Assembly: GCA_902781095.1 (NCBI GenBank)
Contig: CACZHW010000007.1
Span: 1 to 64,000, forward strand
Reading direction: 5' to 3'
DNA length: 64,000 nucleotides
From: an uncultured Eubacteriales bacterium
GTDB taxonomy: Bacteria > Bacillota > Clostridia > Christensenellales > Aristaeellaceae
Of the stretch, positions 39,993 through 48,269 are shown one piece after another (the stretch's first letter is position 1; the number at the start of each line of letters is the position of its first letter). The notes beneath the pieces were generated by a model. That model did not search any database. It saw nothing but the letters and a program-made list of their open reading frames with translations, and had not been told where the DNA came from. The translations under genes and the position numbers were made by a program.

Positions 39993-42362
39993 TTGGACGG
40001 ACAGAGAAACGAAAGCGAAACGCCGAAGAGGCGCAGAAGGCCGGTGACACACGAGACGGCGCCGGAGTCCTCGCCTGTTTCCACCAGCACTGAACATACA
40101 GAACGCGGGCAGAGAGCTGCCACTGCGGCGCGTGTCGAAGCGGATTTTCACAGCGCGGAACCCGAGGAGCGGAGGAGACGGCCAGGTTGCTTTGCCGGCA
40201 TCATCGTTTTGCTGCTCCTGGTGATTGCCGCCCTGCTGGCGGGCATTTTCCTGCCGGAGCAGCGGGATGCGCTGCTGGGGCGCATCGGCCTCGCCTCGGT
40301 TTTTGCGACGCCGACGCCCACCCCGGAGCCGACCCCGACGCCGACACCGACGCCGACGCCTGCCCCGACGGCAGAACCGGCGGTGACGGCGGAGCCGGAG
40401 AAAACGCCGGAGCCCACGCAGGCTCCGACATCGACCCCGACACCGACGCCTACACCAACGCCGACGCCGACACCGACGCCGACGCCGACACCCACCCCGA
40501 CGCCGACGCCCACCCCGACGCCGACCCCGACGCCGACGCCCACCCCGACGCCGACGCCCACCCCGACGCCGACGCCCACCCCGACGCCGACACCTACACC
40601 GACGCCTACTCCGACGCCGACGCCTACTCCGACGCCGACGCCTACTCCGACGCCGACGCCTACTCCGACGCCCACGCCGAGCCCGACGCCTTATATGGCG
40701 ATGAAAGCCTCAGCGGCTGAAGAGACGACGCCGGACAAGACGATCAAGAGCACCTCTGTCGCCATGGGCGGCGAGGTACAGGAAGGCTTCGCAGGGCAGC
40801 ACGTCAGCATGGGGGATCCCGACGCATACGGCAGCAGCTACGGCATTCTGACCTTCCGCGGCGGGCCGCTGCGCCAGAACGCTGCTTACGGCAAGGTGAC
40901 GATTTCGGACGAAATGCTTGCGGCAGAACAGTCCGGAACGGCGCTCCAGCCGAAACTGAAGCTGGGCCGCTCCGCCAGGACGCTGCGTCTTGCGGACGGC
41001 AGCACGGGCTTCGGCGTCGGCAGCCAGCCCATCATCGTCAAGTGGCCGAAGGTCATCCGCGAAATGATGGACATCTATCCGTCCTTCGTGAATACGGCAG
41101 AAGGCAAGAGCCCGATGAAGGAAGTCATCGTGCCAGCCAGCGACGGGCAGATTTACTTCTACGACCTGGAGTCCCAGACGCCTTCGCGCGATACCATCAA
41201 CATCGGCATGTCCCTGGATGTCGCCGCGAGCGTCAGCCCGTACGGCTATCCGCTCCTGTACGTCGGCCAGACCTCCGAGAGCATGACGGTCATCTTCAGC
41301 GAGAACTCCAGCGAACTGCGGGACGGTTCCAAATCCACGAAGCAGACGGTGAAAGGCATCACCGGCATGCGCGTCTACAGCCTGCTGGATCACTCGCTGG
41401 CCGGCTTTGAGACGACGCTGAACCTGTCCGCGCCGTATGCAAACACAGAGGTGTATTCCTCGCCGCTGGTCTACGTGGACCCGGTCACGCATCAGGATAC
41501 GCTGCTCTACACGACGGCGTCCGGCATGTTCTACACGCTGCCCCTGAACACGCAGTTCGACCTGCAGGGCAAGTCGGTCAGCGTGAGCCCGGCCGATACG
41601 ACCTACTCCTACAAGACCAAGCTCAAGAAGGATACGAAGGAAGGCATCCGCACCAGCATCGCGGCATACGGGGACTACGCCTACTTCGGCGACATGTCCG
41701 GCCTGCTGCAGTGCGTGGACATGAACACGCTGCAGCCCGTATGGGCGAGGAGCCTGGGGGAGAGCATCGTCTCCACCCCGGCGCTGGAAGTGGACGACGC
41801 GGGCGTGTGGCTCTACACGGGCACGGTGCTGAACTTCACGAAGAAGAGCGCCGCGATCCACATGATGAAGCTGAACGCCCTGACCGGCGAGGTGGTCTGG
41901 GACGTGACGACGGAGCTGAAGGGCCAGTACGAGAGCAAGACGGCCAAGGCAGGGCTCTACGCGGGCGTTCAGGCCTCGCCCATCATCGGCGAAGGCGACA
42001 TCGACGACATGGTGATCTTCAACGTCAACCGGCTGCAGATCGAGAAGAAGGTCAACAGCGCGGTGCTCTACGGGCTGGACAAGACCACGGGCAGCGTGCT
42101 GTGGCAGCAGATCCTGGATGCGGAATCCGTCTCCTCTCCGATCGCGATGTACCGGAAGGACAACGGCCAGTCGTACATCGTCCTCGGCGATGACAACGGC
42201 ACGCTCCGCGTAATGGACGGCTACAACGGAACGACGCTGCACACGCTGAACCTGGGCGGACCGATCCAGTCTTCTCCCGCAGCCTATGAGAACCATATCG
42301 TTGTGGGCAACACGACAGGACAGATCTTCTTTGTCGACCTGGATTTTGAAGCCGCACGCTGA
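39993..42362 (+). CDS. Membrane-anchored PQQ-like beta-propeller protein on a Thr-Pro stalk
   Basis: A 789-residue protein. The start is TTG, set by GAGGTG 6 bases upstream. Residues 1-65 are charged and cytoplasmic, 66-87 form one membrane segment ('[20 protein letters not shown]'), about 106-235 are an almost unbroken Thr-Pro repeat, and the remaining 550 residues are an extracytoplasmic domain with beta-propeller blades of the PQQ/WD type ('[11 protein letters not shown]', '[20 protein letters not shown]', '[20 protein letters not shown]', '[17 protein letters not shown]'). The Thr-Pro segment would act as a rigid spacer through the wall and is a likely site for glycosylation. No PQQ-dependent enzyme motif is evident; a binding or scaffolding role is more likely. 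Confidence 0.85.
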   Translation: MDGQRNESETPKRRRRPVTHETAPESSPVSTSTEHTERGQRAATAARVEADFHSAEPEERRRRPGCFAGIIVLLLLVIAALLAGIFLPEQRDALLGRIGLASVFATPTPTPEPTPTPTPTPTPAPTAEPAVTAEPEKTPEPTQAPTSTPTPTPTPTPTPTPTPTPTPTPTPTPTPTPTPTPTPTPTPTPTPTPTPTPTPTPTPTPTPTPTPTPTPTPTPTPTPTPTPTPSPTPYMAMKASAAEETTPDKTIKSTSVAMGGEVQEGFAGQHVSMGDPDAYGSSYGILTFRGGPLRQNAAYGKVTISDEMLAAEQSGTALQPKLKLGRSARTLRLADGSTGFGVGSQPIIVKWPKVIREMMDIYPSFVNTAEGKSPMKEVIVPASDGQIYFYDLESQTPSRDTINIGMSLDVAASVSPYGYPLLYVGQTSESMTVIFSENSSELRDGSKSTKQTVKGITGMRVYSLLDHSLAGFETTLNLSAPYANTEVYSSPLVYVDPVTHQDTLLYTTASGMFYTLPLNTQFDLQGKSVSVSPADTTYSYKTKLKKDTKEGIRTSIAAYGDYAYFGDMSGLLQCVDMNTLQPVWARSLGESIVSTPALEVDDAGVWLYTGTVLNFTKKSAAIHMMKLNALTGEVVWDVTTELKGQYESKTAKAGLYAGVQASPIIGEGDIDDMVIFNVNRLQIEKKVNSAVLYGLDKTTGSVLWQQILDAESVSSPIAMYRKDNGQSYIVLGDDNGTLRVMDGYNGTTLHTLNLGGPIQSSPAAYENHIVVGNTTGQIFFVDLDFEAAR
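40311..40690 (+). repeat. Thr-Pro-coding minisatellite
   Basis: Short GC-rich units of the form ACGCCGACxCC repeat almost without break and encode (Thr-Pro)n within the beta-propeller protein gene. The repeats are in frame in units of 6 bases, so slippage in multiples of 6 would alter stalk length without breaking the frame. Confidence 0.9.
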
Positions 42363-42368
42363 GAATGC

Positions 42369-42402
42369 AAAAGCGCCGCTGCCTTGTGGCAGCGGCGCTT
42401 TT
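42369..42402 (+). terminator. Terminator between beta-propeller and glycerol kinase genes
   Basis: A perfect 15-bp stem (42369-42383 with 42388-42402), TTGT loop, with the T-tract within the second arm. Confidence 0.85.
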
Positions 42403-42424
42403 AAATGAAAGGGAGGAAAACCGG

Positions 42425-43918
42425 ATGGAACGCTACGTTATCGCGCTGGATCAGGGTACGACCAGCTCTCGCGCCGTCGTCTTCGATGAGAGCGCCAGGG
42501 TGATCGCCATCAAGAGCTTCGAATTCCCGCAGATTTACCCGCAGCCCGGATGGGTCGAACACGACCCCTCATCCATCCTGAACACGCAGATCGACGCGCT
42601 GCGGGAGGCGGTGCGTATCAGCGGCATCCCCGTGGAGCGCATCGCCGCGATCGGCATCACGAACCAGCGGGAAACGACGCTGCTTTGGGACAGGAAGACA
42701 GGCGAGCCCGTCTACAACGCCATCGTATGGCAGTGCCGCAGGACGGCGCCCATCGTCAAGCGGCTGTGCGACGACGGGCTGGAGGACCACATCCGTAAGA
42801 CGACGGGGCTCGTTCCGGACGCGTATTTTTCGGGGACGAAACTCAGCTGGTTGCTGGAGCGGCCCGGCCTGAGGGAGCGGGCGGAGCGGGGCGAGCTCTG
42901 CTTCGGTACGGTGGACAGCTACCTCGCGTGGAACATCGTAAAAGGGCGGCCGCACGTGACGGACGCGACGAACGCGAGCCGGACGATGCTCTACGACATC
43001 CGGAAAAACGACTGGGACGGGGAGATGCTCTCCGCCCTGGGGATCCCGAAGGCGGTCCTGCCGAGGGTGGTGGACACCTCGGAGGTCGTCGGCATGCTGG
43101 ACCCGGACATCCTGGGCCGGGAGATTCCGGTCGCCGCGCTGTCGGGCGACCAGCACAGCGCACTGTTCGGGCAGGGCTGCTTCGATCCGGGCATGATGAA
43201 GAACACGTACGGCACCGGCTGCTTCCTCCTGCAGAATACGGGGGACACGCCGGTCAGCAGCCGGAACGGGCTGGTGACGACGATCGCCTGGCGCATCGGC
43301 GGAAAGACCACCTACGCGCTGGAGGGCAGCGTCTTCGTGGGCGGCGCCGTCGTGCAGTGGCTGCGCGACGAAATGAAGCTGATCGAACGCGCGTCGGAGA
43401 CGGAAACCATCGCCCGCTCCGTACCGGATGCCAACGGCGTCTACATCGTGCCGACCTTCACCGGCCTCGGCGCGCCGTACTGGGACATGTACAGCCGCGG
43501 GACCATCGTGGGCCTTACGCGCGGTGCCGGGCGTGCGCACATCGTCCGTGCCGCCCTGGAATCCATCGCGTACCAGTCTGCGGATCTGGTGCACGCGATG
43601 GCGGAAGACTGCGGCCGCCCGCCGAAGGAGCTGCGCGTGGACGGCGGAGCCAGCGCGAACCACTTCCTCATGCAGTTCCAGGCGGACATCCTGGGGTGCG
43701 GGGTGATCCGCCCCGCAGTGATCGAAACGACGGCTCTGGGCGCCGCGCTTCTGGCCGGCCTGGCCGTCGGCGTATGGAAGGATCAGGACGAGATCCGCAG
43801 CATCTGGCGGGAGGACGTGCGGCTGCAGCCCGCGATGCCCAAGGAGCGGCGGGAACGCCTGCTGCACGGATGGCACCGCGCCGTGGAACGCAGCATGCAC
43901 TGGGTCGAACCGGATTGA
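42425..43918 (+). CDS. glpK: Glycerol kinase
   Basis: A 497-residue FGGY-family kinase that makes sn-glycerol 3-phosphate from glycerol and ATP. The N-terminal '[15 protein letters not shown]', '[19 protein letters not shown]' and '[10 protein letters not shown]' are specific for glycerol kinase, and the C-terminal half has '[20 protein letters not shown]', '[12 protein letters not shown]', '[10 protein letters not shown]' and '[20 protein letters not shown]'. The ATG at 42425 follows GGGAGG by 8 bases. No glpF or glpD is adjacent. The residue phosphorylated by the sugar PTS in some Gram-positive homologues was not checked. Confidence 0.97.
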   Translation: MERYVIALDQGTTSSRAVVFDESARVIAIKSFEFPQIYPQPGWVEHDPSSILNTQIDALREAVRISGIPVERIAAIGITNQRETTLLWDRKTGEPVYNAIVWQCRRTAPIVKRLCDDGLEDHIRKTTGLVPDAYFSGTKLSWLLERPGLRERAERGELCFGTVDSYLAWNIVKGRPHVTDATNASRTMLYDIRKNDWDGEMLSALGIPKAVLPRVVDTSEVVGMLDPDILGREIPVAALSGDQHSALFGQGCFDPGMMKNTYGTGCFLLQNTGDTPVSSRNGLVTTIAWRIGGKTTYALEGSVFVGGAVVQWLRDEMKLIERASETETIARSVPDANGVYIVPTFTGLGAPYWDMYSRGTIVGLTRGAGRAHIVRAALESIAYQSADLVHAMAEDCGRPPKELRVDGGASANHFLMQFQADILGCGVIRPAVIETTALGAALLAGLAVGVWKDQDEIRSIWREDVRLQPAMPKERRERLLHGWHRAVERSMHWVEPD

Positions 43919-43928
43919 GGAGAGAAGC

Positions 43929-43957
43929 TTGCCTTCCGGGCCCGGCTGTGATAGACT
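43929..43957 (+). promoter_or_regulatory. Promoter of the ABC-2 permease gene
   Basis: -35 TTGCCT, 17-base spacer, -10 TAGACT; an AGGAGG site follows shortly before the TTG start. Confidence 0.65.
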
Positions 43958-43989
43958 GAACCGCATTATTCCGTTCAGGAGGAATCTGT

Positions 43990-44757
43990 TTGCTCAAAAA
44001 GATCAAGAAGTACCGCTTCATGTTTTCGGAGCTGGTGAAGCGGGATTTTAAAAAGAAGTACAAGCGCACGGTGCTGGGCATGGGGTGGAGCATGCTCTCC
44101 CCGCTTTTGCACCTGCTCGTCATGAAACTCGTCTTCACCCAGTTTTTCGGCCGGAACACGCCGCACTATACGACGTACCTGTTCGCAGGCAACCTGTTCT
44201 TCTCCTTCTTCAGGGAGTCGACCAACGGGGGAAAGGACGCGCTGCTGGCGAACCGGGACCTGATCCTCAAGATCAACATTCCCAAGTACCTCTTTCTGCT
44301 GTCCAAGAACGTGTCGGCGCTCATCAATTTCGGGCTGACGCTCATCGTCTTCTTCGTCTTCGTGGCGCTGGACGGGATCGCCTTCTCCCCGAAGTTCATC
44401 GCGATCCTCTATCCCGTGGTCTGCCTCGTGCTGATCAACGTCGGCGTCGGACTGGTCCTGTCCGCGCTGAACGTCTTTTTCAGGGACATCGGCTACCTGT
44501 ACGACATCTTCACCCAGCTGCTCATGTACATGTCCGCCATCTTCTACCGGGTGGATGCGTATCCGGCGGAGATCCAGCGGATCTTCCTCATCAACCCGGT
44601 GTACGACTGCATCAAGTACGTCCGCGTCGTCGTGCTGGAGGGGAACATCCCCTCGCTGCAGTATCACGTGCTGCTGCTGGCTTATGCCTCCGTCTTCCTT
44701 ATCATCGGGTGCGTACTGTACAAGAAACTGAACCACAAATTCGTGTATTATCTGTGA
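43990..44757 (+). CDS. ABC-2 type permease, polysaccharide export (Wzm/TagG-like)
   Basis: A 255-residue inner-membrane permease with six predicted segments. The opening 'ELVKRDFKKKYKRTVLGMGW' is the amphipathic coupling region typical of Wzm/TagG/RfbD exporters, followed by 'LLHLLVMKLVFTQFFG' and later 'YLYDIFTQLLMYMSAIFYRV' and 'INPVYDCIKYVRVVVLEGN'. The start codon is TTG, supported by AGGAGG. It should work with an ATPase of the Wzt/TagH type; the only candidate in the window is at 37700. Export of a cell-surface glycan or teichoic acid is likely. Confidence 0.88.
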   Translation: MLKKIKKYRFMFSELVKRDFKKKYKRTVLGMGWSMLSPLLHLLVMKLVFTQFFGRNTPHYTTYLFAGNLFFSFFRESTNGGKDALLANRDLILKINIPKYLFLLSKNVSALINFGLTLIVFFVFVALDGIAFSPKFIAILYPVVCLVLINVGVGLVLSALNVFFRDIGYLYDIFTQLLMYMSAIFYRVDAYPAEIQRIFLINPVYDCIKYVRVVVLEGNIPSLQYHVLLLAYASVFLIIGCVLYKKLNHKFVYYL

Positions 44758-44832
44758 TTATCCATCATAGAAGCCGCGGTATCGGTATGCGACGTTTTCC
44801 GAAGAACTTTAACTGGGCGGACTGAAAAAGGC

Positions 44833-44889
44833 AAACCGCGGCTGCGAGCGGCCGGTCTGAATCCAGGGGAGATCCTGACCGGCGGTTTT
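44833..44889 (+). terminator. Possible terminator after the ABC-2 permease gene
   Basis: AAACCGC (44833-44839) can pair with GCGGTTT (44882-44888), or GCCGGTC (44851-44857) with GACCGGC (44877-44883), followed by TTTT. The two pairings compete. The rest of 44,758-44,910 has no supported gene. Confidence 0.45.
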
Positions 44890-44910
44890 CCAGATACCGG
44901 CGATCATCGG

Positions 44911-44939
44911 TTGACAAGAAACCGGGGGATGAATATACT
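44911..44939 (+). promoter_or_regulatory. Promoter of the HdeD-like gene
   Basis: A perfect -35 TTGACA, 17-base spacer, -10 TATACT. Confidence 0.85.
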
Positions 44940-44984
44940 TTTTGTTCGGCTCAATGACACAAGAAGGAGAAAGGAAAGCATCAA

Positions 44985-46049
44985 ATGCTAAGTTTTACCG
45001 CGATCGTCATTCTGGGCGTGCTGATGATTCTGGGAGGCATCTCCCTGATGGCCACGCCCCTCACCACCTTTATGGGCATGGGTTATTTCATCATCGTCCT
45101 GCTTTTCCTCCGGGGGATCTTCGGCGTTTTCCGGGGAATCTCCGAAAAGCGCTACGACAGGACTTTCCTGCTGGCGGTGCTCAGCCTGATCCTGGGGATC
45201 GTCGGCTTTGCGGTGCCCGGTGCGGCTGCCATGAACAATTACGTGCTGCTGTATCTTGCGGCGGGCTGGTTTATCCTTCACGGCGTGCTGTCCGTCGTCG
45301 CCGCCCTCGGAAGAAGGAAGGACGGCGGCAGCGACGGCTTCGTGCTCCCGGGAATCCTCTTCGGCGTACTGGAAGTGATCCTGGGCGTCTATTCCATCGC
45401 GCATCCCGCAGTGCTGGCCGTCAGCCTGGGCTTCCTCATCGGCGCCTATTATATTGAATCCGGAATCGGTACGATCGTCACGGGGATGGTCGCCTGCGAA
45501 GGCGGCAACAACATGACGGTCCTGTATACGGTAATGGGAATCCTGACAATCATCGGCGGCCTTTCCATGCTTGCCACCCCGATGCTGACCTTCATCAGCG
45601 CCGGATACTGGATCGTTATGCTGTTCTTCATCACCGGTGTGATCGGCGTCGTCCGCGGCTTCATCGAAAAGCGTTATGACCGGGGCTTCTTCTTCGCGAT
45701 TCTCAGCCTGGTCATGGGCATCATCGGTTTGACGGTGCCCGGCGTTGTCGAACTGAACAACTCCATCCTGCTCTATCTGGCGGCGTGCTGGTTCCTGCTC
45801 CACGGCGTGCTGTCCATCGTCAATGCGCTCCAGAACGGGAAGGAGGCCGGATCCGGCTTTAAGATGGTCGGCATCCTGCTGGGCGTGCTGGAACTGATCC
45901 TGGGCGTCTATTCCATCGCGCATCCCGCGGTGCTCGCCGTCAGCCTGGGCCTTCTGACCGGCTTTTACTTTGTGGAGTCCGGCGCCAACCTGATCTTCAT
46001 CGGCTCCGCATACTCCAGGGCGGTGGCCCTTGCCCGCCGCGCGGCGTAA
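44985..46049 (+). CDS. Duplicated DUF308/HdeD-like membrane protein
   Basis: A 354-residue membrane protein made of two homologous halves, each with about six segments. Each half has the block 'GVLEVILGVYSIAHPAVLAV' (second copy with L for V), the turn 'RGIFGVFRGISEKRYDRTF' / 'GVIGVVRGFIEKRYDRGFF' and a 'LYLAAGWFILHGVLSVV'-type segment. Single-unit members are about 180 residues (HdeD, acid resistance in enterics). The two copies of one 66-base segment (45366-45431 and 45885-45950) differ at only four bases, a sign of recent duplication or gene conversion. It stands alone with its own promoter and terminator; a role in envelope stress is plausible but not shown. Confidence 0.85.
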   Translation: MLSFTAIVILGVLMILGGISLMATPLTTFMGMGYFIIVLLFLRGIFGVFRGISEKRYDRTFLLAVLSLILGIVGFAVPGAAAMNNYVLLYLAAGWFILHGVLSVVAALGRRKDGGSDGFVLPGILFGVLEVILGVYSIAHPAVLAVSLGFLIGAYYIESGIGTIVTGMVACEGGNNMTVLYTVMGILTIIGGLSMLATPMLTFISAGYWIVMLFFITGVIGVVRGFIEKRYDRGFFFAILSLVMGIIGLTVPGVVELNNSILLYLAACWFLLHGVLSIVNALQNGKEAGSGFKMVGILLGVLELILGVYSIAHPAVLAVSLGLLTGFYFVESGANLIFIGSAYSRAVALARRAA

Positions 46050-46071
46050 AGAAAAGAACCCCAAACGAATC

Positions 46072-46122
46072 AACCGTTTTGCCCGGTGTGCGGCGCACTC
46101 CGGACAAGACGGTTTTTCTTTT
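46072..46122 (+). terminator. Terminator after the HdeD-like gene
   Basis: A long interrupted stem from AACCGT (46072) to ACGGTT, including CCGG and GTGC/GCAC arms, followed by a T-rich tail. Confidence 0.85.
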
Positions 46123-46211
46123 TGATGTATGGTATGGGTTCCAAACAGGACAGAAAGGATGCAGTAATGTTTTAGAATAAATACAAAACAGGAAAGTGTA
46201 TATCATTTTCC

Positions 46212-46240
46212 TTGAAATAATAGGACTTCAATGTTATAAT
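46212..46240 (+). promoter_or_regulatory. Promoter of the TetR-family gene
   Basis: -35 TTGAAA at 46212-46217, 17-base spacer, perfect -10 TATAAT at 46235-46240. It predicts a leader of about 160 bases that contains the (TA)13 tract. The stretch 46,123-46,409 has no other gene; an 8-codon frame starting at the ATG in 46,299-46,305 has no good ribosome binding site. Confidence 0.7.
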
Positions 46241-46334
46241 AAACATATTATATTAACGAATGATTTTAATAAACCAACAGTCGAGTTTTGGGTGACTTAT
46301 GTTTGGAATCGTGGAGTCTGAATAAAAATAACGT

Positions 46335-46360
46335 TATATATATATATATATATATATATA
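46335..46360. repeat. (TA)13 dinucleotide tract
   Basis: Thirteen uninterrupted TA units between the predicted transcription start and the start codon of the TetR-family gene. Such tracts change length by slippage. Confidence 0.95.
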
Positions 46361-46409
46361 AGTTGTTAAATAGATGTGAACATGCGTTAACAATGAAAGG
46401 GGATTTATT

Positions 46410-46961
46410 ATGCCGCAGAAACAGAGAGTAACACCGGAAATCATCCTGGACAGTTCCTTCCGGCTTTTCCGCAGGGAGGGCATGGGCAGCATCAACGCTC
46501 GTTCCATCGCCCGGGAGACCAAGTGCTCCACGCAGCCGGTCTTCAGCTGCTTCGCCAACCTGGGCATCATCAAAGACGAATTGGAGCAGCGGGCGGTGCA
46601 GCTCTTCACGGATACGCTGAGCCCCGCGCTGTCGTCCCCCCACGCGCTGGAAGACGGATGCTGCGCCTATCTGCGCTTCGCGCAGGAGGACGCGAAGACC
46701 TTCCTTCACCTGTTCGTGGAGACACGGCTGGGGATGAACGTGCTCTTCGGGGAGGGCGGGCTGTATCCGCAGCTGCTTTTGCTGACGGCGCAGCAGGAAA
46801 ACCTGACGGAGGAGAAGGCCAGGGAACTGACGGATGCGGTATGCCTGTACGCCAACGGCCTGGCTTACATCCTGGCCGCGAAGACGACGGCGCTTTCCGC
46901 GGACGAGGCGTGCGAAAAGCTCGTCGGCATGCTGCACTCCATGCGGGAGCGCATCAGCTGA
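46410..46961 (+). CDS. TetR-family transcriptional regulator
   Basis: A 183-residue regulator with an N-terminal helix-turn-helix: 'PEIILDSSFRLFRREGMGS', then 'NARSIARETKCSTQPVFSCF', where the final segment replaces the common 'YYHF'. The C-terminal ligand domain is helical and has no obvious signature. AAAGGGGATTT precedes the ATG. It stands alone, with its own promoter, a 160-base AT-rich leader and a terminator, so its target could be the HdeD-like gene upstream or its own promoter. The leader's AT-richness is unlike the coding sequence. Confidence 0.88.
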   Translation: MPQKQRVTPEIILDSSFRLFRREGMGSINARSIARETKCSTQPVFSCFANLGIIKDELEQRAVQLFTDTLSPALSSPHALEDGCCAYLRFAQEDAKTFLHLFVETRLGMNVLFGEGGLYPQLLLLTAQQENLTEEKARELTDAVCLYANGLAYILAAKTTALSADEACEKLVGMLHSMRERIS

Positions 46962-46976
46962 CGCCTGCAACGGAAG

Positions 46977-47001
46977 AAACCGGGGTTTTCCCCGGTTTTT
47001 T
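46977..47001 (+). terminator. Terminator of the TetR-family gene
   Basis: Stem AAACCGGGG / CCCCGGTTT with TTTT loop and a T-tract to 47001. Confidence 0.92.
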
Positions 47002-47083
47002 GGTTAAACCAGCCAGTTTTGTTTCGTAAATATGAAATTATTTACAAAACAGCGGATTTGTGGACTTTGCCGGACGCCTCGGT

Positions 47084-47089
47084 TATAAT
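47084..47089 (+). promoter_or_regulatory. -10 box before the 42-residue gene
   Basis: A consensus TATAAT; TGGACT 17 bases upstream (47061-47066) is a poor -35. It lies 33 bases before the start at 47123. Confidence 0.5.
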
Positions 47090-47122
47090 AATCCCGATCG
47101 AATTTTCAGGGAGGGGTTGGCC

Positions 47123-47251
47123 ATGACGGAGGAGATTACGGAGACACAAGGCGAGGTCCGGGCTGAAGAGGAGAAGCGCGAAATCGCGAACATGGATGCG
47201 TATGATTACTTTATGATGCTGATGGAGAGCAGGATCATCCAGGTGGCTTAA
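47123..47251 (+). CDS. Small acidic protein of 42 residues, unknown
   Basis: A short gene with a strong GGGAGGGG ribosome binding site 6 bases upstream, its own -10 box and a dedicated terminator, which together make it credible despite its size. The product is acidic and helical in the first half ('EEITETQGEVRAEEEKREI') and ends in a hydrophobic, Met-rich stretch 'AYDYFMMLMESRIIQVA'. It could be a membrane-associated or protein-binding peptide. I know no family. Confidence 0.6.
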   Translation: MTEEITETQGEVRAEEEKREIANMDAYDYFMMLMESRIIQVA

Positions 47252-47287
47252 ACCGAGGCCCGGGTATGGATACCGTGCCGTAAAAAC

Positions 47288-47324
47288 AGCCCCCGGGCGG
47301 ATGTTTGTCCGCCCGGGCTTTTTT
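47288..47324 (+). terminator. Terminator of the 42-residue gene
   Basis: A 10-bp GC-rich stem (47292-47301 with 47308-47317) with a 6-base loop and six T at 47319-47324. Confidence 0.9.
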
Positions 47325-47361
47325 GTTTTGCCGGGGAAAAACGGGGGAGCGGGGCGGATGC

Positions 47362-47390
47362 TTGTCAAGCCTTGCGGAATAGGCTATAAT
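47362..47390 (+). promoter_or_regulatory. Promoter of the receiver-like gene and phoH cluster
   Basis: -35 TTGTCA, 17-base spacer, perfect -10 TATAAT; start codon at 47425. Confidence 0.8.
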
Positions 47391-47424
47391 AAGCATGTTT
47401 TTATTATAAAATGGGAGTAGTGTC

Positions 47425-48231
47425 ATGTACAGATTGCTTCTGGTGACGGACAAAGGGGACGTGCGCGATCTCTACCGCAGCTACGCGGACTGGAATCAGC
47501 AGGGCTTTGAACAGCCGACGATCGCGTCCGGGGCCGAGGAGGGCATGGCGGCGCTTTCCGCGCAGCGTTTTGACGTGGTCTCCTGCCTGCTGCCCGTGGA
47601 GGAGGGCAAGGTTTTCTATGCCCGCGTCCGGGATAACAGCGACTCGCTGGGGATGGAGACCGTGCGGGATCAGAACCGGCTGCGCCGGGAGATCGCGTGC
47701 ATCCGCAGGGAGCTGATCTCCAGGGACTCCGAAAGGGGAGCGGCGGAAGCGGCCGATTTGCTGCGCGCAAGGCAGGAGGAATTCTTCTGCGGGATGCTGC
47801 GCGGAGAGGGATACGACAGGGAACGGCTGGAGGGCTGCCTCAGAGAGCTGGAGCTGACGGACCGCATCGACCCGAACCAGCCGGTCGTCTGCGCTTCTTT
47901 CCGGGTCCCGGAGGGGGAGCGCTTCCTGGAGGGCGTCTGGAAATACGGAAAGACCCGGCTGGAGTTCGCCCTGAAGAACGTCTTTGAGGCGGGGGACGGC
48001 CGGATGACCTATACGCTGCTTACGCTGAATCCGCACCACATGCGCATCCTGGCCCTCCCGGGCGGCGCATGCACACAGACAGAGGCCTACGAGCAGCTGC
48101 TCATCCATCTCGGCGAGGCCAGAAGGACGATCGAACAGTGCTTCGACATGACGCTTGTGGTGAAGCGCGTCAATTCCTACAAAGATCTCTTTGCGTATTC
48201 GCGGGAAAACATCCTGCGCACCGCCCATTGA
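47425..48231 (+). CDS. Receiver-like protein without phosphoacceptor or output domain, unknown
   Basis: A 268-residue soluble protein. The first 60 residues resemble a response-regulator receiver ('YRLLLVTDKGDVRDLY', then 'AEEGMAALSAQRFDVVSCLL'), but the usual acidic pocket and the Asp after strand 3 are missing. The middle is helical and charged ('RRELISRDSERGAAEAADLL'), and the rest looks like the linker of AraC/YesN-type regulators; the C-terminal helix-turn-helix that these carry is absent. It may bind a partner rather than DNA. It has its own promoter and lies 38 bases before phoH, so it might be co-transcribed with the phoH-era cluster. Confidence 0.6.
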   Translation: MYRLLLVTDKGDVRDLYRSYADWNQQGFEQPTIASGAEEGMAALSAQRFDVVSCLLPVEEGKVFYARVRDNSDSLGMETVRDQNRLRREIACIRRELISRDSERGAAEAADLLRARQEEFFCGMLRGEGYDRERLEGCLRELELTDRIDPNQPVVCASFRVPEGERFLEGVWKYGKTRLEFALKNVFEAGDGRMTYTLLTLNPHHMRILALPGGACTQTEAYEQLLIHLGEARRTIEQCFDMTLVVKRVNSYKDLFAYSRENILRTAH

Positions 48232-48269
48232 CGGGGCGGGTGGATCAGACAGTACCAGGAGGATAACGG

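Noticed and set aside
40148..40675. A (Gly-Val)n reading frame on the minus strand
   Set aside because: It is the antisense of the Thr-Pro repeat and exists only because that repeat is free of stops in both directions.
44787..44825. A 12-codon frame reading MRRFPKNFNWAD, reminiscent of the start of beta-glucosidases
   Set aside because: No ribosome binding site and it stops at once; most likely chance in an intergenic region.
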